Shown here in pieces: positions 61,912 through 64,000 of a DNA stretch of 64,000 nt. The notes below the pieces were generated by a model. The model did no database searches. It saw nothing but the letters and a program-made list of their open reading frames with translations, and was not told the origin of the DNA. The stretch is taken from NCBI GenBank assembly GCA_041181065.1, contig JBEGQI010000022.1, forward strand, positions 1 through 64,000. The letters run 5' to 3'. The first letter of the stretch is position 1; the number at the start of each line of letters is the position of its first letter. This stretch comes from DSYF01 sp041181065 (GTDB lineage: Bacteria > Verrucomicrobiota > Verrucomicrobiia > Limisphaerales > DSYF01). A program made the position numbers and the translations under genes.

Positions 61912-64000
61912 TTACTGAATGGACAGGCGGTAGAACCGCTTGCTGCCACTGGTCGGATCGCTGATGACGATGTTCGAACCCGTTCCGTTGGTTGTGGTCA
62001 GCGTGAGCCACGAGGCGTCGGGCAGGTTGTTCTTGTATTGGACCGTGTAAACTTTGCCGAGCTGGCTGGCAAAGGCGAGGTTGATGTTGCTGCCGCCGGC
62101 GCTGGCGTTGATGCTCGTCGGCAGCGTGCCCGCATTGCCGATGATGACATTGCCGAACGGCGCCACGTCCGTGACCCAGACGTTGGGCCCGACCGTCTCG
62201 AAGCCATACTGCACGTGACGCGCCGGGTCGTTGATCGTATTCAGGTTGATGCTGAATGCGCCGGGCGTCAGCGGCACCGTCGCCGAGTTGAACGACGAGT
62301 AGTCAGGCGCGTAGTCTTTGATGAACGCAACGCTGGTCCAGCCATTGCCAAGCGCGTTGGTGTTGGAGGCGCTTACCAAGGTGTTCGAGAGCACGTTGCC
62401 GGAGAAGATCAGCTTGCGCCCGGGCAGTGAACCGATTTCCACATACATGCTGGCATCCATGGTCTTGTTGCCGACGGAGCCGGGCCCGCCGCTGGGGGTA
62501 TACCAGTAGGAGTTGGGGTCGCCGATCACGTTGGGCGAGAGCACCAGACCGCTGCCGTTAAAGACCGCGCACAAGTCTGCCGTTCCCCAGCCGCTGCCGA
62601 ACTGATAACCGCCGCCATCCTGCGGCTTGTTGAACACATTCATGAAGCCGAGCCAGCTTGACGAGTGGTTCACAACAACATTTGTGGGGCTGACATCCAA
62701 CGAGTTGATTTGCACCACACCGTAATTGTTTACGTCCGTCTGCCACACATTCGGGCCACGGGTGACAAATCCATATTGGACGTGCCGGGCAGGGTCGGGA
62801 ATCGTGGCCAAGCTAACGGAGAACGGAACGCCGCTGGTCAGGGCGACAAACGAATCGACGGAAGAGGAATAGTCCGGCGCAAAATCCTTGACGAAGGCGT
62901 AATTAGTCCAGCCGTTGCCGATGCCGTTGGTGCTGCCGGGATTGAGCGTGATGTCGAGCGTGTTGGTTTTGCAGGAGCCCTTGAAGACCACCACGTTGCC
63001 GCTAACCGAACCGTCCGGGACCTGCACGTAATAGCTAGCTTCCATTTCTTTGAATCCCACCGCGCCGACGAAGTTGGACGGATTGGAAAGCAGCGGCTCA
63101 ACGGTGTAATCGAGCCAGAACGTGCTGCTGTCACCTGGCGCGGTGCCGGGCTTCAACGTCAACACCGACGACGGGCCAACGCCAGAGAATTCAGCGGTCA
63201 GCGCGCCCGCGCCCCACGGGCTTCCAAACACATATCCATTTCCGTTCTGCGGCGTGTTCCGCACATTCATGAAGGCAGACCACGCGGCGAAAGGATCCAC
63301 CACGAAAGTGTTCGTGGGAGCCGCGCCACCTGTGACGGTCACGTTCACGACGGATGACGTAACCGTGCCGCCATTGTCATCCATGGCCACAACTTTCAAG
63401 GCCGCCGCACCGAGTGCCGCGCCTGTGACATTGAGGCTGAATGGCAACGATGTATCGCTGCCAATCAACGTCGCACCGCGGTAGAAATCCACATTCGTGA
63501 CCGAACCGGGAACCACCCCGGTGCTGACCACGATGAGGAAGTTGGTGCTCACGGTGCTCGAATCGGCCGGGCTGGTGATTTGCGCGAACAGCGGCGTGGA
63601 GGCGGGGGCCACCACACCCAGATTATCGAAACCGACCGTGGATCCGGGACCCCACAGCGGCACGATCTTGAGACCGGTCGCACTCAGCGAGACAGTGTAG
63701 TTGAACGAATAAGTCGCCCAGCCATTCGTCGTCCAGCTTCCGGGTCGCATGTCGCCGCTGCTGGAGATCAAGCCGCTCGGCCCCCAAGATTCAATTTTAA
63801 GCCCGCCGGTGTTGGTGCCAGCCAGGGTGATCATGTCCTGTAGAAAAGTGTAGGTGCCGCCGGGAACAATGCCCAATGACCCAAGCGGCAGCGGCGTGGT
63901 ATCGCCGGCAACCAACACGGCCCATTGGGTCGAGTTCGTGCCATCAATGACGGCATACTGCCCGGGATTACCTCCGGAGGCGGGATAACTGAAGACAAAC
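61912..64000 (-). CDS. Large secreted protein with duplicated beta module, 5' end beyond the window
   Basis: At least 695 residues are visible; the frame is open through the right edge with no start, so the N terminus is missing (the GTG at 63918 is internal). The visible part starts with a CBM/jelly-roll-like region (SFNYTVSLSATGLKIVPLWG), then a bacterial Ig-like unit (ITSPADSSTVSTNFLIVV). A ~175-residue module occurs twice: SAFMNVRNTPQNGNGYVFG ... DPARHVQYGFVTRGPNVWQTD and LGFMNVFNKPQDGGGYQFG ... DPARHVQYGFETVGPNVWVTD. The shared C-terminal module (VYTVQYKNNLPDASWLTL ... RFYRLSIQ) closes it. Likely a cell-surface or secreted carbohydrate-related protein. Confidence 0.75.
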   Translation of the reverse strand, partial: FVFSYPASGGNPGQYAVIDGTNSTQWAVLVAGDTTPLPLGSLGIVPGGTYTFLQDMITLAGTNTGGLKIESWGPSGLISSSGDMRPGSWTTNGWATYSFNYTVSLSATGLKIVPLWGPGSTVGFDNLGVVAPASTPLFAQITSPADSSTVSTNFLIVVSTGVVPGSVTNVDFYRGATLIGSDTSLPFSLNVTGAALGAAALKVVAMDDNGGTVTSSVVNVTVTGGAAPTNTFVVDPFAAWSAFMNVRNTPQNGNGYVFGSPWGAGALTAEFSGVGPSSVLTLKPGTAPGDSSTFWLDYTVEPLLSNPSNFVGAVGFKEMEASYYVQVPDGSVSGNVVVFKGSCKTNTLDITLNPGSTNGIGNGWTNYAFVKDFAPDYSSSVDSFVALTSGVPFSVSLATIPDPARHVQYGFVTRGPNVWQTDVNNYGVVQINSLDVSPTNVVVNHSSSWLGFMNVFNKPQDGGGYQFGSGWGTADLCAVFNGSGLVLSPNVIGDPNSYWYTPSGGPGSVGNKTMDASMYVEIGSLPGRKLIFSGNVLSNTLVSASNTNALGNGWTSVAFIKDYAPDYSSFNSATVPLTPGAFSINLNTINDPARHVQYGFETVGPNVWVTDVAPFGNVIIGNAGTLPTSINASAGGSNINLAFASQLGKVYTVQYKNNLPDASWLTLTTTNGTGSNIVISDPTSGSKRFYRLSIQ

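Overview
The window looks like a chromosomal segment of a Verrucomicrobiota bacterium, most likely of the Pedosphaera/Limisphaerales (subdivision 3) type. That placement is an inference from gene content and was not tested by a search. The supporting features are many large secreted proteins that share a short C-terminal beta module ending in F-Y-R plus a few residues, one PEP-CTERM-like anchor, a DUF6600-type W/Y-rich lipoprotein, an FTLIELLVV-type prepilin with a His-rich C-terminal motif, a hydrazine-synthase-alpha-like cytochrome protein, and a TIGR04222-like membrane protein with a Cys/Gly tail. Coding density is high. No gene-free stretch exceeds about 210 bases. I saw no rRNA, tRNA or CRISPR array.

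Layout. 1-127: probable end of an insertion sequence that cuts off the 5' part of an autotransporter-repeat adhesin gene (to 1245). 1286-9262: a P-domain/PEP-CTERM protein, then housekeeping and envelope genes (Sua5/TsaC, TolC-type efflux protein, pyrE, a hexapeptide acyltransferase, adk, DUF6600 lipoprotein). 9281-19491: tandem secreted paralogues, trpB, a clan-A glycoside hydrolase, a thioesterase, an M50-like membrane protein, a PTS EIIA-Ntr-like protein and a giant RCC1-repeat protein. 19576-23897: argS, dnaN and a cysteine desulfurase. 24022-24992: a frameshifted secreted-protein gene.

25012-32439 (minus strand) is an envelope-lipid block: a WPLY-repeat secreted protein of unknown function, then MlaE-, MlaF- and MlaD-like genes with 4-base overlaps, preceded by an HpnN/MMPL-type RND exporter and a YbjQ protein. 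32585-37295 (minus) holds a PilT-like ATPase, a TPR protein, a small membrane protein, a Ycf46-like AAA+ ATPase, a 71-residue protein and an ECF sigma factor. Two structured intergenic repeats lie in this part.

37364-45867 holds a four-helix-type membrane protein, a periplasmic rhodanese, an HzsA-like cytochrome protein, a secreted beta-propeller protein, and a divergent CHASE histidine kinase plus LuxR-type response regulator. A near-identical palindrome (AATACGCC-N4-GGCGTATT type) precedes both the cytochrome gene and the propeller/kinase intergenic region, so these genes may form a small local regulon. 45871-51916: dprA, a double GH43 protein, the TIGR04222-like protein and purF.

52037-59310 (minus) is a tightly packed four-gene operon: a TIM-barrel glycoside hydrolase, a 1156-residue GH94-related protein, a GPH/MelB-type sugar symporter and a GH17-like protein. 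It reads as a beta-glucan (possibly beta-1,3-glucan) utilisation operon. 59518-64000 contains a sensor-only remnant of a histidine kinase, a prepilin, and a large secreted protein that runs off the right edge.
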